DNA of 64,000 nt. It comes from Photobacterium proteolyticum (lineage in GTDB: Bacteria > Pseudomonadota > Gammaproteobacteria > Enterobacterales > Vibrionaceae). Position numbers and translations under genes: made by a program. The stretch spans positions 17,635 to 81,634 of the forward strand of contig NZ_MJIL01000095.1 of NCBI RefSeq assembly GCF_001939735.1, read 5' to 3'. This document shows, in pieces, positions 44,153 through 52,817 of this stretch (position 1 is the stretch's first letter; the number at the start of each line of letters is the position of its first letter). The notes under the pieces are model-generated. The model searched no databases and was not told the origin of the DNA. It saw only the letters and a program-made list of their open reading frames with translations.

Positions 44153-44701
44153 TTAAAACGGATATCGTACCGAGAAAGCAAGCGTCTGATCGTTAACACC
44201 TTTAATTCGCCACTCTGCCCCCATAGAAAAAGCATCGCCGGTATGAAGGCGTGCATAGAGACTAAAGATGGTTATATCTTCCTCCGCTGCAATTACGCCA
44301 ACCTTTCCGCCAGTTTCAAGCTGGGGCATTATCCAGGCAGATAAGCCGAAGTTTAGCTCAGAAGCCAGGCGCCCCATCGATTTATCATTTTCTTCATTCT
44401 TGAAGGACAGTAACTTGATTTGCCCGTTTAAGTCGGTGAACTGGTTAACGGCGGCATGGAAACCCAGTCCGGCACCGATTATCCAGTCATTTTCAAAATG
44501 ACTCTCGGCCTCGGCAATCATATGGGCATTGGGATGAATTTCCTGGCTACCAGCAATACCTAATCCCCCGGGGCTTAACGGCACGCGAACTTCAAAGTAG
44601 TTGTAGGGGAAGTTGGCGGCGGCGTTCGCTGCGGAGCTCAGGCCGGAAGCGGCAAGAATAACTGCGCTGCAAAGCAGTTTGGTAGGGGATAAGGCATTCA
44701 T
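44153..44701 (-). CDS. Hypothetical outer-membrane barrel-like protein
   Basis: 182 residues, unrecognised. The signal peptide is cleaved after SAANA|A (about 1-28). The rest alternates polar and hydrophobic residues in strand-like stretches, with GAGLGFHAA and SVRYPF, and ends in Phe preceded by an alternating pattern, as outer-membrane beta-barrels do. A small 8-strand barrel is plausible. No ribosome site is evident. Confidence 0.6.
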   Translation of the reverse strand: MNALSPTKLLCSAVILAASGLSSAANAAANFPYNYFEVRVPLSPGGLGIAGSQEIHPNAHMIAEAESHFENDWIIGAGLGFHAAVNQFTDLNGQIKLLSFKNEENDKSMGRLASELNFGLSAWIMPQLETGGKVGVIAAEEDITIFSLYARLHTGDAFSMGAEWRIKGVNDQTLAFSVRYPF

Positions 44702-45007
44702 TGATCAGTGTCGTACTCTTTCATATTGAGATATCTGATTATGCCAAAACAAGCGAGCAGATAGCTATTAGAAACTTTCTAAAACATGCTAAAAATCATA
44801 ATGTTGAGAATTTTAAACCATAATTTGCTCGAGCAATATCACTTTCTTCTCAGAACCGAACAAAAGATTTAGAGTAGATCCGGCCTAAACTGATAACACA
44901 ACATATTGCCTTAAAAGGGTTTTATTCACTTGCATCTTTGGCGGTGGTCAAAAGAGTAAGCGTGGTTTGTTGCTTGAAGTTCTCATGACGTTAAGGCAGG
45001 TGTACCG
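44702..45007. other. Intergenic region upstream of the polysaccharide operon
   Basis: 306 bases between divergent genes. It should hold the operon promoter. I found no sigma-54 site, no clear operator and no RNA element. Confidence 0.45.
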
Positions 45008-46363
45008 ATGGCTGAGTCAATAGATAAGCAGGCACGTATCCAGGTGATTGGCGACCCGATTGAAGAATTGCCGACAAGTATTGATCGTGTTGACCAATGG
45101 GATATCTACAAATACCCCTCTGTGTTGGTTAATGTCGAACCTGCCCGACAAGATGAGATTCTGCTGAAGATTCGCAGTGATGAGCTTCGCCGACTTCAGC
45201 CGGTATTTTGTGTATCGCGGAGTAAAATGTCGGACGTACTATCAGACGGGTATCTGGAACAAATGAGGCACAGGATCCCGTCAATTATTGAAAAACTCTC
45301 GTTATTGCACAAGACTCCTCATCCTGAGCCTCTGGATTTGCTGGCCTGGTATTGTTGGCCTCGTTCTCATTTTCACCTTACACCTGTGTGGTCTGCCATT
45401 TATCAAAAAGGCTATCGCTATCCTTTATTGGACTGCCTGGTCGGAATTGAGGCTAACCTCGCTCTGATGAGAGCAGTGGAGCACCATTTGCTGCTGCCCG
45501 GTAAACTCATTGATAGAATTCGTCTTTGTCGAAACTGCCAGAGCGGTCGCCTGAACTATGTCGATGTTTGCCCTGAATGTAATAGCATCGATATCCACCT
45601 CAAACCTGGGGTGCATTGCTTTGTATGTGGTTACGTCGATGATCAAGACGTATTTATCCAGTCGGGAGTGATGAAATGCCCTAAGTGCTCAACTAAGCTC
45701 CGGCATATTGGTGTCGACTATGACCGGCCCTTGGAGCGTTATAGCTGTTACTCCTGCTATATCCGCTTTATTGAGGCTGTCGTCAAAGCGCGTTGCCACG
45801 ATTGCGGAGAAGTACAGTCACCTGATGATCTGACGGTTTCCACAATTAGCGAGTTTCAGGTCGGTAAACTGGCTCGTCAAATTGCCCTTGAAGGTTCGCA
45901 TCTGCTCCACCTTCCTCTTGCCTGGGGGGCTCCTATTACGGTTGACCATTTACCGTGGCTATTACAGTGGACCAGCTCGAATCAGAACCGCTACGGCGGC
46001 GATAATACGGTGATGTTGATTTGGCTCTCGAATTTGTCGGAGGTAAAAATCGATCTCGGCCTGTTACGGGTTCAGGAGCGTCTCAAGGAGCTGGTCAAAC
46101 GCATGCAGGGAATTTTCAGGGAAACAGATGTGGTGTGCCAGTATTCTGATGACATCTTAATTTTACTGTTACCGCACACCAGTGAGCGTGTCTGGGAAGC
46201 GCTCAGAGACAGAATTGCCAGTTTAAGTGAAGTCGAAGGCCTCGATAAGCTAGAGGTGGTTGTGCAGGTGCAGGCATTGCCTGTGCCGGAAGGAAAAAAA
46301 GCGGAAGACTGGCTGAAGGAATGGATATCAACCGTGACTCACTATGACGGTGATGTCTCATGA
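45008..46363 (+). CDS. TackOD1-like metal-binding protein with degenerate GGDEF domain
   Basis: 451 residues, cytoplasmic. The middle has six CxxC pairs: Cys174/177, 188/191, 204/207, 224/227, 247/250 and 263/266. Twelve Cys suggest three zinc ribbons, matching the TackOD1-type metal-binding output domain as I recall it. The C-terminal part (about 315-445) has the length and strand pattern of GGDEF, and QYSDDILILLLPHTS aligns with RYGGDEF; the signature is SDDIL (380-384), so cyclase activity is unlikely. The N-terminal 165 residues are unrecognised. GGCAGG precedes the ATG. Its stop overlaps the next start as ATGA. A role in regulating the neighbouring synthase is inferred. Confidence 0.75.
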   Translation: MAESIDKQARIQVIGDPIEELPTSIDRVDQWDIYKYPSVLVNVEPARQDEILLKIRSDELRRLQPVFCVSRSKMSDVLSDGYLEQMRHRIPSIIEKLSLLHKTPHPEPLDLLAWYCWPRSHFHLTPVWSAIYQKGYRYPLLDCLVGIEANLALMRAVEHHLLLPGKLIDRIRLCRNCQSGRLNYVDVCPECNSIDIHLKPGVHCFVCGYVDDQDVFIQSGVMKCPKCSTKLRHIGVDYDRPLERYSCYSCYIRFIEAVVKARCHDCGEVQSPDDLTVSTISEFQVGKLARQIALEGSHLLHLPLAWGAPITVDHLPWLLQWTSSNQNRYGGDNTVMLIWLSNLSEVKIDLGLLRVQERLKELVKRMQGIFRETDVVCQYSDDILILLLPHTSERVWEALRDRIASLSEVEGLDKLEVVVQVQALPVPEGKKAEDWLKEWISTVTHYDGDVS

Positions 46364-47733
46364 ATGAATGGTGGTTTACCGTCCGTTACATCCTGACTGA
46401 TTTTGCCGGAAATATTGCCAATACGCCACTGGTCATGGCGATGCTGCTGCCGATGTTACTGGCATTCGAGGTTCCTTTGATGATCCTGACTCTGAGCGGA
46501 GTATTGAAGTGGTTTTCCCGGCAGTATAAGGAAGAAGCATTAAAGCACTCCGGTGAGCAGCCTGTTGTCTCTTGTATAATCACCTGTTATTCCGAAGGAG
46601 AGGCGATCAGGGTGACGGTAGATACCTTGCGCGAACAGCTTTATCCTGGTCAGATTGAAATTATTGCCGTTATTGATGGTGCACAGCAAAATGCTCATAC
46701 CTATCAGGTCGCTCGGGCTTGCCTGCATAACTTTGAAGGCTGTAAAAACCGGCAGTTGGTACTGTTGCCCAAGTGGCAGCGCGGTGGCCGGGTATCGACC
46801 TTAAATTCGGGACTGGCGGTTGCAAAGGGTGAGATTATCATCAATGTCGATGGTGATACATCCTTTGACAACAATATGGTTGACGAGATAGTGCGCTGTT
46901 TTGATGACCCTGATGTACCGGCTGTCGGCGGAGCACTGAGAGTCCGCAATACATACGATAGCCTGATAACCCGGATGCAGGCGTTTGAGTATATGATTTC
47001 GATGCATGGTGGTAAAACCGGGTTGAGTGAATGGAATTTAATTAATAATATCTCCGGTGCGTTTGGGGCGTTTCGGCGTAATTTTTTACGCAGCATTGGT
47101 GGCTGGGATACTCATACTGCCGAAGACCTCGATCTAACCGTCAGAATCAAGCACTACCTTCAACGCCATCCCGGAATGAAGATTGCTTTTGCCCCAAATG
47201 CGATTGGCCATACTGATGTACCGAACACCATCAAAACGCTTGGTCAGCAACGGCTTCGCTGGGACGGTGATCTGTTGTTCTTATATCTGCGTAAACACAT
47301 CTTTTCGCTGACACCTAGAATTCTAGGCTGGAAGACGTTTATCTACACCTTGGTGTTTGGTATTGGACAGAATATTGTTTTGCCTTTGTTGGTTACCATT
47401 TATATGTGGTGGTTAGTTTTTTCCTATCCCTCGGAGTTTGTGGCAGCCATTATTATTGGGTTGTATCTAATCTATTGGGTATTTTCGATCATCAATTATC
47501 TGGTATTTGTTATTGCGGTTTCGGAGCGGCCGCTGAAAGATTTGAAAATCGCACTCTGGATAGTGTTATTCCCCATTTATACTTTTGCTGTCAGGATGTG
47601 GGCAGCAGTCGCTTTGCTAAACGAGATCTTCCGCAGTTCTCATGAGGAAAGTGGAATGGCGCCATGGTGGGTGCTTAAACGGGGTCATCGCTTTCGCTGG
47701 TGGCAGGGGCGCACTGGCAAGAGGTCTCGATGA
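46360..47733 (+). CDS. Processive family-2 glycosyltransferase (polysaccharide synthase)
   Basis: 457-residue membrane glycosyltransferase. There is an N-terminal span (about 24-50), a cytoplasmic GT-A domain with Asp164-Gly-Asp166 (metal/UDP binding) and Glu255-Asp256 (catalytic base region), Gln297-x2-Arg300-Trp301 (QxxRW, the processivity motif), and several C-terminal spans (about 320-425). The complete set is as in cellulose, hyaluronan, chitin-oligomer and alginate (Alg8) synthases. It should build and extrude a polymer from a nucleotide sugar. The start overlaps the previous stop by four bases, and the stop overlaps the next start, so all three are translationally coupled. The sugar is unknown. 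Confidence 0.87.
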   Translation: MNEWWFTVRYILTDFAGNIANTPLVMAMLLPMLLAFEVPLMILTLSGVLKWFSRQYKEEALKHSGEQPVVSCIITCYSEGEAIRVTVDTLREQLYPGQIEIIAVIDGAQQNAHTYQVARACLHNFEGCKNRQLVLLPKWQRGGRVSTLNSGLAVAKGEIIINVDGDTSFDNNMVDEIVRCFDDPDVPAVGGALRVRNTYDSLITRMQAFEYMISMHGGKTGLSEWNLINNISGAFGAFRRNFLRSIGGWDTHTAEDLDLTVRIKHYLQRHPGMKIAFAPNAIGHTDVPNTIKTLGQQRLRWDGDLLFLYLRKHIFSLTPRILGWKTFIYTLVFGIGQNIVLPLLVTIYMWWLVFSYPSEFVAAIIIGLYLIYWVFSIINYLVFVIAVSERPLKDLKIALWIVLFPIYTFAVRMWAAVALLNEIFRSSHEESGMAPWWVLKRGHRFRWWQGRTGKRSR

Positions 47734-48779
47734 AGGTTACGTTCAACTCTCCCAAGCAGCAGGACGCCGCCAAAGAAGAAGGCGTCAGGGTGCCTTATGC
47801 GCCTGCTAAGCGGGTTGCATTCAATCTCCGTTGGTATTTTATACTGATACTGACATTCAGCCCCGTTGCCTTTTTGCTCTGGTATGTTGGCCGCGATTGG
47901 GTGATTACAACCGCGCCCGGCATCGTGACAACAGAGCCCCAGCTCGTGGTTGCCAGTGGTGAAGGGCAAATTGACGAAGTCTATGCGGTAATCGGGCAAG
48001 AGGTTGAGCAAGGAACACCTTTAATGAGGGTGACATCACCATTGCTTCGGGCGGGGATTGCTGAACGGCGTTATCAGCTCTCACAGCTGAAATTTGACTG
48101 GCGGCGTTATAATCAGGCCAAAATGGCAGCCCTTGACGAAGAGATCCGTATTGCTAAGGAAGGGGCGGAAAACCAAGAGACGGTGTTTAAAGAGTACGCC
48201 AAGTACAAAAAGCAGAACTTGGTTTCGAGTGCCGATTTTGCCGCTGTTTTGCAAATTCGCACTCAGTCTCAGTTGATCTACCAGCAGGCGCTGCAGCGCA
48301 AAGTAGACGAAATGAGGAAAATACAAGAACTAGTTTCTGCAGGGGCACAATCAATGGCGATGAACGAGCTGAAGCGAGATTTGGCTGAAATGGAAAGCCG
48401 GTTAACTCAGCTTCAACCTGTCGCTTTTAGCAATGGGCGAGTGGTTGATGTGTTGGTGAAACCCGGTGATTGGATTTTTGAAGAAACACCATTACTTCTT
48501 TTGGCGAGGGCCTATCAATATCAGGTCAATGCTTATGTGTTGCCGAAATATATTGAAAAAGTTCAGCAGGATGAGAAGGCTGTTATTCAGTTTTCGAGCG
48601 GCGAAGAACTCCGGGCCAGAGTCGGGCGGGAGGTAGAACTCGCCGATAAAATACCGCCTCAGTTGGCAGGCCCCTTTGAAGGCCACAAAAGTATGCTGAA
48701 GGTGAAGCTGATTCTGGAAGAGCCCATTCCCGACAAACTGAAAATTGAAGGTTTGCCGGTCATGGTAAAGTTCAATTAG
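47730..48779 (+). CDS. HlyD-family membrane-fusion protein
   Basis: 349 residues. A short cytoplasmic N terminus, one membrane span (about 35-53), a biotinyl-lipoyl-like half (VVASGEGQIDEVYAVIGQEVEQG), a coiled-coil hairpin (about 115-225), the second lipoyl half (SNGRVVDVLVKPGDWI) and a beta-barrel end. It bridges the inner membrane and periplasm, like the periplasmic part of Alg44 or AcrA/EmrA. It has no PilZ domain. GAGGT precedes ATG 47730. The frame is open ten codons upstream, but that form lacks a ribosome site. It is coupled to the synthase by a 4-base overlap, so it likely guides the polymer. Confidence 0.83.
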   Translation: MKVTFNSPKQQDAAKEEGVRVPYAPAKRVAFNLRWYFILILTFSPVAFLLWYVGRDWVITTAPGIVTTEPQLVVASGEGQIDEVYAVIGQEVEQGTPLMRVTSPLLRAGIAERRYQLSQLKFDWRRYNQAKMAALDEEIRIAKEGAENQETVFKEYAKYKKQNLVSSADFAAVLQIRTQSQLIYQQALQRKVDEMRKIQELVSAGAQSMAMNELKRDLAEMESRLTQLQPVAFSNGRVVDVLVKPGDWIFEETPLLLLARAYQYQVNAYVLPKYIEKVQQDEKAVIQFSSGEELRARVGREVELADKIPPQLAGPFEGHKSMLKVKLILEEPIPDKLKIEGLPVMVKFN

Positions 48780-49204
48780 ACATCGTCAACCATCTTCTTA
48801 AGCAGAGTGATCAGGACTTTTTGTTCATCGCTATCAAGAGATGACAACATCATGTTATTGACAGCAACTGGAATTGGTATCAATTCGTCTTTAAGCGCTC
48901 TGCCTTTGTCGGTAAGGTAAATCCTGAAAGAGCGACGGCTGCTAGGGTCATCGCGCCTTTCAACCAGCCCGAGTTTTTCCAATTTGTCTAAAGTTCTTGT
49001 GGTCGTTGAGCTTTCTACCTTGGACTTTTTTGCAATATCACGTTGAGTGACACCTTCTTCTTCCCACAAACACATTAAGGTTGGCCAGAGGGCGATAGAA
49101 AGCCCATGCTTTTTTAATTCGGTATCAAAGGTTTTAGCGGCTTTATTGGCAACAACATTTATTAGCCAGCCAAAACTTTCTTGTCGATCAAAGGTTGTAC
49201 TCAT
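48776..49204 (-). CDS. MarR-family transcriptional regulator
   Basis: 142-residue winged-helix regulator. GVTQRDIAKKSKVESSTTTRTLDKLEKLGLVERRDDPSSRR gives the HTH and wing. MarR proteins repress genes and release DNA on binding phenolic or other small ligands. Its stop overlaps the HlyD gene's stop by four bases on the other strand. Its start faces the 153-aa membrane protein gene across 226 bases that contain a 40-bp dyad, so control of that gene is plausible. Confidence 0.88.
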   Translation of the reverse strand: MSTTFDRQESFGWLINVVANKAAKTFDTELKKHGLSIALWPTLMCLWEEEGVTQRDIAKKSKVESSTTTRTLDKLEKLGLVERRDDPSSRRSFRIYLTDKGRALKDELIPIPVAVNNMMLSSLDSDEQKVLITLLKKMVDDV

Positions 49205-49360
49205 GAGGATCTTTTAGTTAATTCAATCGCTTTGGGCACTATAAGGGAAGTGCGTACGTCTTTTCAATCTGTATATGCTGATTTGACCTTCTTACGAGGC
49301 TATCAGGAAGGTCCCTGGCTTTTATAATTATTCTCCTGTTGCGAGGTCATTGTCGATTGT

Positions 49361-49400
49361 TTACACTGCAATCATTGCGTGCGCAATGATTTCAGTGTAA
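49361..49400. promoter_or_regulatory. 40-bp near-perfect dyad, candidate operator or hairpin
   Basis: The two 20-base halves (49361-49380 and 49381-49400) are complementary at 18 of 20 positions: TTACACTG at the outer ends and AATCATTGCG inside. It lies between the divergent MarR gene and the membrane protein gene, ending 30 bases before the latter's ATG. It could be an operator for the MarR protein or an mRNA hairpin. It has no T-tract. Confidence 0.65.
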
Positions 49401-49430
49401 TCTAAATGAAAGGAATAAAGGAAAGCAATT

Positions 49431-49892
49431 ATGAAAACTAGCACTTTGAAGAAAGTACATAAATGCGCGGCGGTTTGCGCCTTCCTGCTAATCGCGACAT
49501 TTTTTACCAGTACTGTTGTGGCCGAACTATGGGGAGATTTAGCTATTGTCACCCAGGTTAAGCAAAGTATCCTGGCTTGTGTGTTGTTACTTGTTCTTGC
49601 CATGATGGCAACAGGCATCTCGGCGAAGAAGCTCTATAAGGCAAAGGCCAAAGGAGTCTTTGCCAAGAAAGAGTTGCGTATGAAAATTGCTGCCACCAAC
49701 GGCGTTATTATTTTGATTCCAGCCGCGTACTTTCTTGCGACATGGTCTGCTATCGGCCAGTTTGACCAAGTGTTCTGGACAGTACAAATCATCGAACTTG
49801 TTGCTGGCTTTACCAATGCTGTGTTAATCGGATTGAATATTCGTGATGGTATTCGGTTAGGAAGAACACGTCCGACTACGAACGCAGTGTAA
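49431..49892 (+). CDS. Four-span membrane protein (153 aa), hypothetical
   Basis: Unrecognised. Four hydrophobic segments at about 12-30, 45-65, 85-105 and 115-137, with basic loops (KKLYKAKAKGVFAKK) between spans two and three on the cytoplasmic side. AAAGGAAA precedes the ATG. It is divergent from a MarR gene and preceded by a 40-bp dyad. The end overlaps the convergent EEP-family gene by 17 bases. The function is unknown. Confidence 0.68.
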   Translation: MKTSTLKKVHKCAAVCAFLLIATFFTSTVVAELWGDLAIVTQVKQSILACVLLLVLAMMATGISAKKLYKAKAKGVFAKKELRMKIAATNGVIILIPAAYFLATWSAIGQFDQVFWTVQIIELVAGFTNAVLIGLNIRDGIRLGRTRPTTNAV

Positions 49893-50937
49893 GGCTTACC
49901 GTAATCACGGCGTGATCGGTACTTTGGCTGTCCCGCTCGAAAATTGGGTTAATCAAGTGCCGATCATAAGTATGATAGTTGCTAACTTCCGCCAGGCTTT
50001 CTTGGTACTTTGCATCAAACTCGCAAGATAGCAGAATGTAATCCAACACCGAGCCCTTAGTGCCGAAATAATGGCTGTAGGGGCGCTGTAGTTGTGTCGG
50101 CTCATCGTGCTCTGATGTTTGGCTGGCTGCCTGAAATAATGTCCAGCTGTCGTTGAGTTGATAGGGGGTTAACAGGTGGTTAATGCTGTCTTGATTGCGT
50201 CTTCGTACATGATGGGTCAGAAGATGCTGGAGCACACCATCTTGCAAGTTGTCATTGAAATCCCCCATTAGCAAGATTGGGTTTCCTGATTGCGCCCTTT
50301 GCTCGATGATTGCTGCCAGTAATAGCGCGGCCTCTGAGCCTCGCTGAATGGCTGAAGCCCAGCTCCCTGTTATTTCGGCTGTAAGGGCTTCTACAGCATA
50401 GCGACTACTGTCAACTGGTGTGTCGATTTCACTGTCGCCGGGGCGCTTGGATTTGAAGTGCACAACATAACAATCGCATGGACCAAAATGGGGAATATCG
50501 ATTGTTGCCCTTATCGGTTGACGGCTGAATTGAAAGTCACCCTGTAACCCCATCGATTTTGCCAGTTCAGCGTTTGGCTTAACGGGTGATGTTGCATTTA
50601 TCGGGTAGCGAGAAGCAATTGCTACAACCGGGCTCTGATAGATGTAATCATCAACGAGCTCAGCTTCATCTATCACGGTAAAGTACGGGTATCCTTGCTC
50701 CTTAACTAACAATTGCAATGATTCAGGGCTAAAGACTTCCTGAAAGCCAATGATGTCCGGCTGCTGCTCAATCAGGTAGTTGTTGATCCAGTCTTGCTTT
50801 TTCTGCCATTGATCCAGGCTGTAGATATTTTCGAAATCATAGAAGGCATAAGGTGGTTCAAGATAGTTGCATAAATTGAAGGTCGCCACTTTGATGGTGT
50901 CAGAGTGAGGAACAGATGAGCAGGCTTTGTGTGACAA
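49876..50937 (-). CDS. Endonuclease/exonuclease/phosphatase (EEP) family protein
   Basis: 353 residues of the DNase-I-like EEP superfamily: ATFNLCNY, GFQEVFS, HFKSKRP, MGDFNDN and STDHAVITVSL show the Asn, Glu, His, Asp/Asn and final Asp-His active-site residues. Family members cut DNA, phosphodiesters or inositol phosphates. There is no signal peptide. The start is uncertain: the first possible codon is TTG at 50937 without a good ribosome site, and no ATG follows before the domain. The substrate is unknown. Confidence 0.82.
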   Translation of the reverse strand: MSHKACSSVPHSDTIKVATFNLCNYLEPPYAFYDFENIYSLDQWQKKQDWINNYLIEQQPDIIGFQEVFSPESLQLLVKEQGYPYFTVIDEAELVDDYIYQSPVVAIASRYPINATSPVKPNAELAKSMGLQGDFQFSRQPIRATIDIPHFGPCDCYVVHFKSKRPGDSEIDTPVDSSRYAVEALTAEITGSWASAIQRGSEAALLLAAIIEQRAQSGNPILLMGDFNDNLQDGVLQHLLTHHVRRRNQDSINHLLTPYQLNDSWTLFQAASQTSEHDEPTQLQRPYSHYFGTKGSVLDYILLSCEFDAKYQESLAEVSNYHTYDRHLINPIFERDSQSTDHAVITVSLTLRS

Positions 50938-51021
50938 AATAGGGCATCTCTGTGTGGAGTATACACAGGCATTATAACAGGCTTGTTATACGTTTAGCTT
51001 GCTCTTGAAAAATATGGCCCC

Positions 51022-51058
51022 AAAAAACATGTGGCCGCTAAAGTATTAGCAGCCACAT
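51022..51058 (-). terminator. Intrinsic terminator of metY
   Basis: Stem ATGTGGC/GCCACAT and, after one mismatch, GCTA/TAGC, loop of six. T6 on the minus strand lies past it. It starts 41 bases after the metY stop. Confidence 0.85.
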
Positions 51059-51099
51059 AGTGGGTATGTTGCAGGTGTTTAAACTCTTCTCTTAAGCCA

Positions 51100-52368
51100 T
51101 TAAGCGCTCAGGGCCTGTTCCAGATCTGCAAGAATATCTTCGATATGCTCGATGCCTACCGAGAGACGGATCATCTCCGGGCTCACCCCGGCTTGACGCT
51201 GTTCTTCTTCGCTCAGTTGGCGGTGAGTGGTTGATGCTGGGTGACAAGCCAGTGATTTGGCATCACCAATGTTTACCAGGCGTTTGAAGATTTTAAGGCT
51301 GTCATAAAAGCGAACACCTGCCTCGTAACCGTCTTTCAGTCCGAACGATAAAATGGCTGAGGGTTTACCTGCCATGTATTTCTCCGCCAGCGGATAATAC
51401 GGCGAATCAGGCAGGCCGGCATAGCTAACCCAGCTTACTTTGTCATGATTCTTCAGGAACTCGGCGACTTTAAGTGCATTTTCAGTGTGGCGCTCCATTC
51501 GCAGAGGCAGGGTTTCCAACCCTTGGATCAGCATGAATGCATTCATCGGAGACAGGGCCGAACCGGTATTACGAAGAGGTACGGTACGAGCGCGGCCGAT
51601 AAACGCGGCATCACCAAAGGCTTCGGTATAGACCACACCATGATATGAAGGCTCAGGTTGGTTAAACACCGGGAAGCGATCTTTGTGCTCCGTCCATGGG
51701 AATTTACCGGAGTCGACTATAACGCCGCCAAGGGTTGTGCCGTGACCACCAACGTATTTGGTCAGGGAGTGCACCACAATATCAGCACCAAACTGAATAG
51801 GTTTACACAGGACAGGCGTGGCAACTGTGTTGTCGACAATAACCGGCACACCTTGTGCGTGAGCCAGTTCGGCAATGCGTTCAATATCGACAATGTTGCC
51901 GGCGGGGTTACCGATACTTTCGCAGTAAACGGCTTTGGTATTGTCATCAATCAATTCTGCCAGGCTTTCAGGGCTATCATCTTTGGCAAATCGTACTTCG
52001 ATACCTTGTTTCGGCAGCATATGGGCAAACAGGGTGTAGGTGCCGCCATATAGCTGGGGAGTCGAAATAATGTTATCGCCAGCTTCTGCCAAAGCGAGAA
52101 TGGCATAGTTAATTGCTGCACTACCAGCACTGACAACAAGGCCGGCAATGCCGCCTTCCAGCGCAGCCATACGTTGTTCAAGTACATCGTTAGTCGGGTT
52201 CATGATTCGGGTATAAATATTACCCGGTACTTCAAGGTTGAACAGATCTGCACCGTGCTGAGCATCATCAAATTCATAGGCCACGGTTTGATAAATAGGT
52301 GTCGCAACAGACTTGGTTGTCGGGTCGGTTTCGTATCCGTAGTGTATCGATAGCGTTTCGTCTTTCAT
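51100..52368 (-). CDS. metY: O-acetylhomoserine sulfhydrylase (MetY-type)
   Basis: 422 residues of the Cys/Met metabolism PLP family. The Schiff-base lysine is Lys204 in HSLTKYVGGHG. The long form, with an N-terminal ETLSIHYGYETDPTTKSVATPIYQT and the GNIYTRIMNPTND tetramer motif, fits MetY rather than the shorter MetB/MetC proteins. It replaces acetyl with sulphide to make homocysteine, giving direct sulphhydrylation for methionine. AAGGAAG precedes the ATG. I found no clear MetJ box or SAM riboswitch upstream. Substrate (acetyl- versus succinyl-homoserine) is inferred from the family. Confidence 0.88.
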   Translation of the reverse strand: MKDETLSIHYGYETDPTTKSVATPIYQTVAYEFDDAQHGADLFNLEVPGNIYTRIMNPTNDVLEQRMAALEGGIAGLVVSAGSAAINYAILALAEAGDNIISTPQLYGGTYTLFAHMLPKQGIEVRFAKDDSPESLAELIDDNTKAVYCESIGNPAGNIVDIERIAELAHAQGVPVIVDNTVATPVLCKPIQFGADIVVHSLTKYVGGHGTTLGGVIVDSGKFPWTEHKDRFPVFNQPEPSYHGVVYTEAFGDAAFIGRARTVPLRNTGSALSPMNAFMLIQGLETLPLRMERHTENALKVAEFLKNHDKVSWVSYAGLPDSPYYPLAEKYMAGKPSAILSFGLKDGYEAGVRFYDSLKIFKRLVNIGDAKSLACHPASTTHRQLSEEEQRQAGVSPEMIRLSVGIEHIEDILADLEQALSA

Positions 52369-52817
52369 TTTTCTTCCTTGATTGAAACTGGAGGAAATAC
52401 CGTTGGTATTATCATTAATCAGTATGTCAAAGGACGTTGCTAAAAACTATAGCTATGATTTTTAACGGGTTTGTTCGAAATAATGTTCGAGATAAATGAT
52501 TGTAGCCAGCACATCATTTTTAGGTCTTTTAAAGAACTGGTGTTTTAGTGCGTCTTTAATATGGACAACCATGCGGTGATCAAGCCCGGTTTAACATTTT
52601 TTGCAGGTTGTAACGGTGACTTGAAAGTATTTGGGGCTACTTCTGTGAAGTGGGTTTGAGCATCATTGTCATTGGTGAGAACTGACGGGTAACAGTGTGA
52701 AATGACTCGTAATTAATTTTGTAAGCATGTAACTAAAGGTTAAAGGGTTTTATTGTTTATTGAGTTTGGTTATATCGAAAAAAGAGATGAGTTATTTAGC
52801 GTTAATAAGGAAATTGA
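52369..52817. other. Intergenic region between metY and lysE-like gene
   Basis: 449 bases of divergent promoter region. I searched for AGACGTCT-like MetJ boxes and a SAM-riboswitch fold and saw neither with confidence. No open frame with a good start was found. Confidence 0.5.

Noticed and set aside
52369..52817. SAM riboswitch or MetJ boxes upstream of metY
   Set aside because: I could not find the paired stems of a SAM riboswitch or repeated AGACGTCT-like sites; weak partial matches are within chance.
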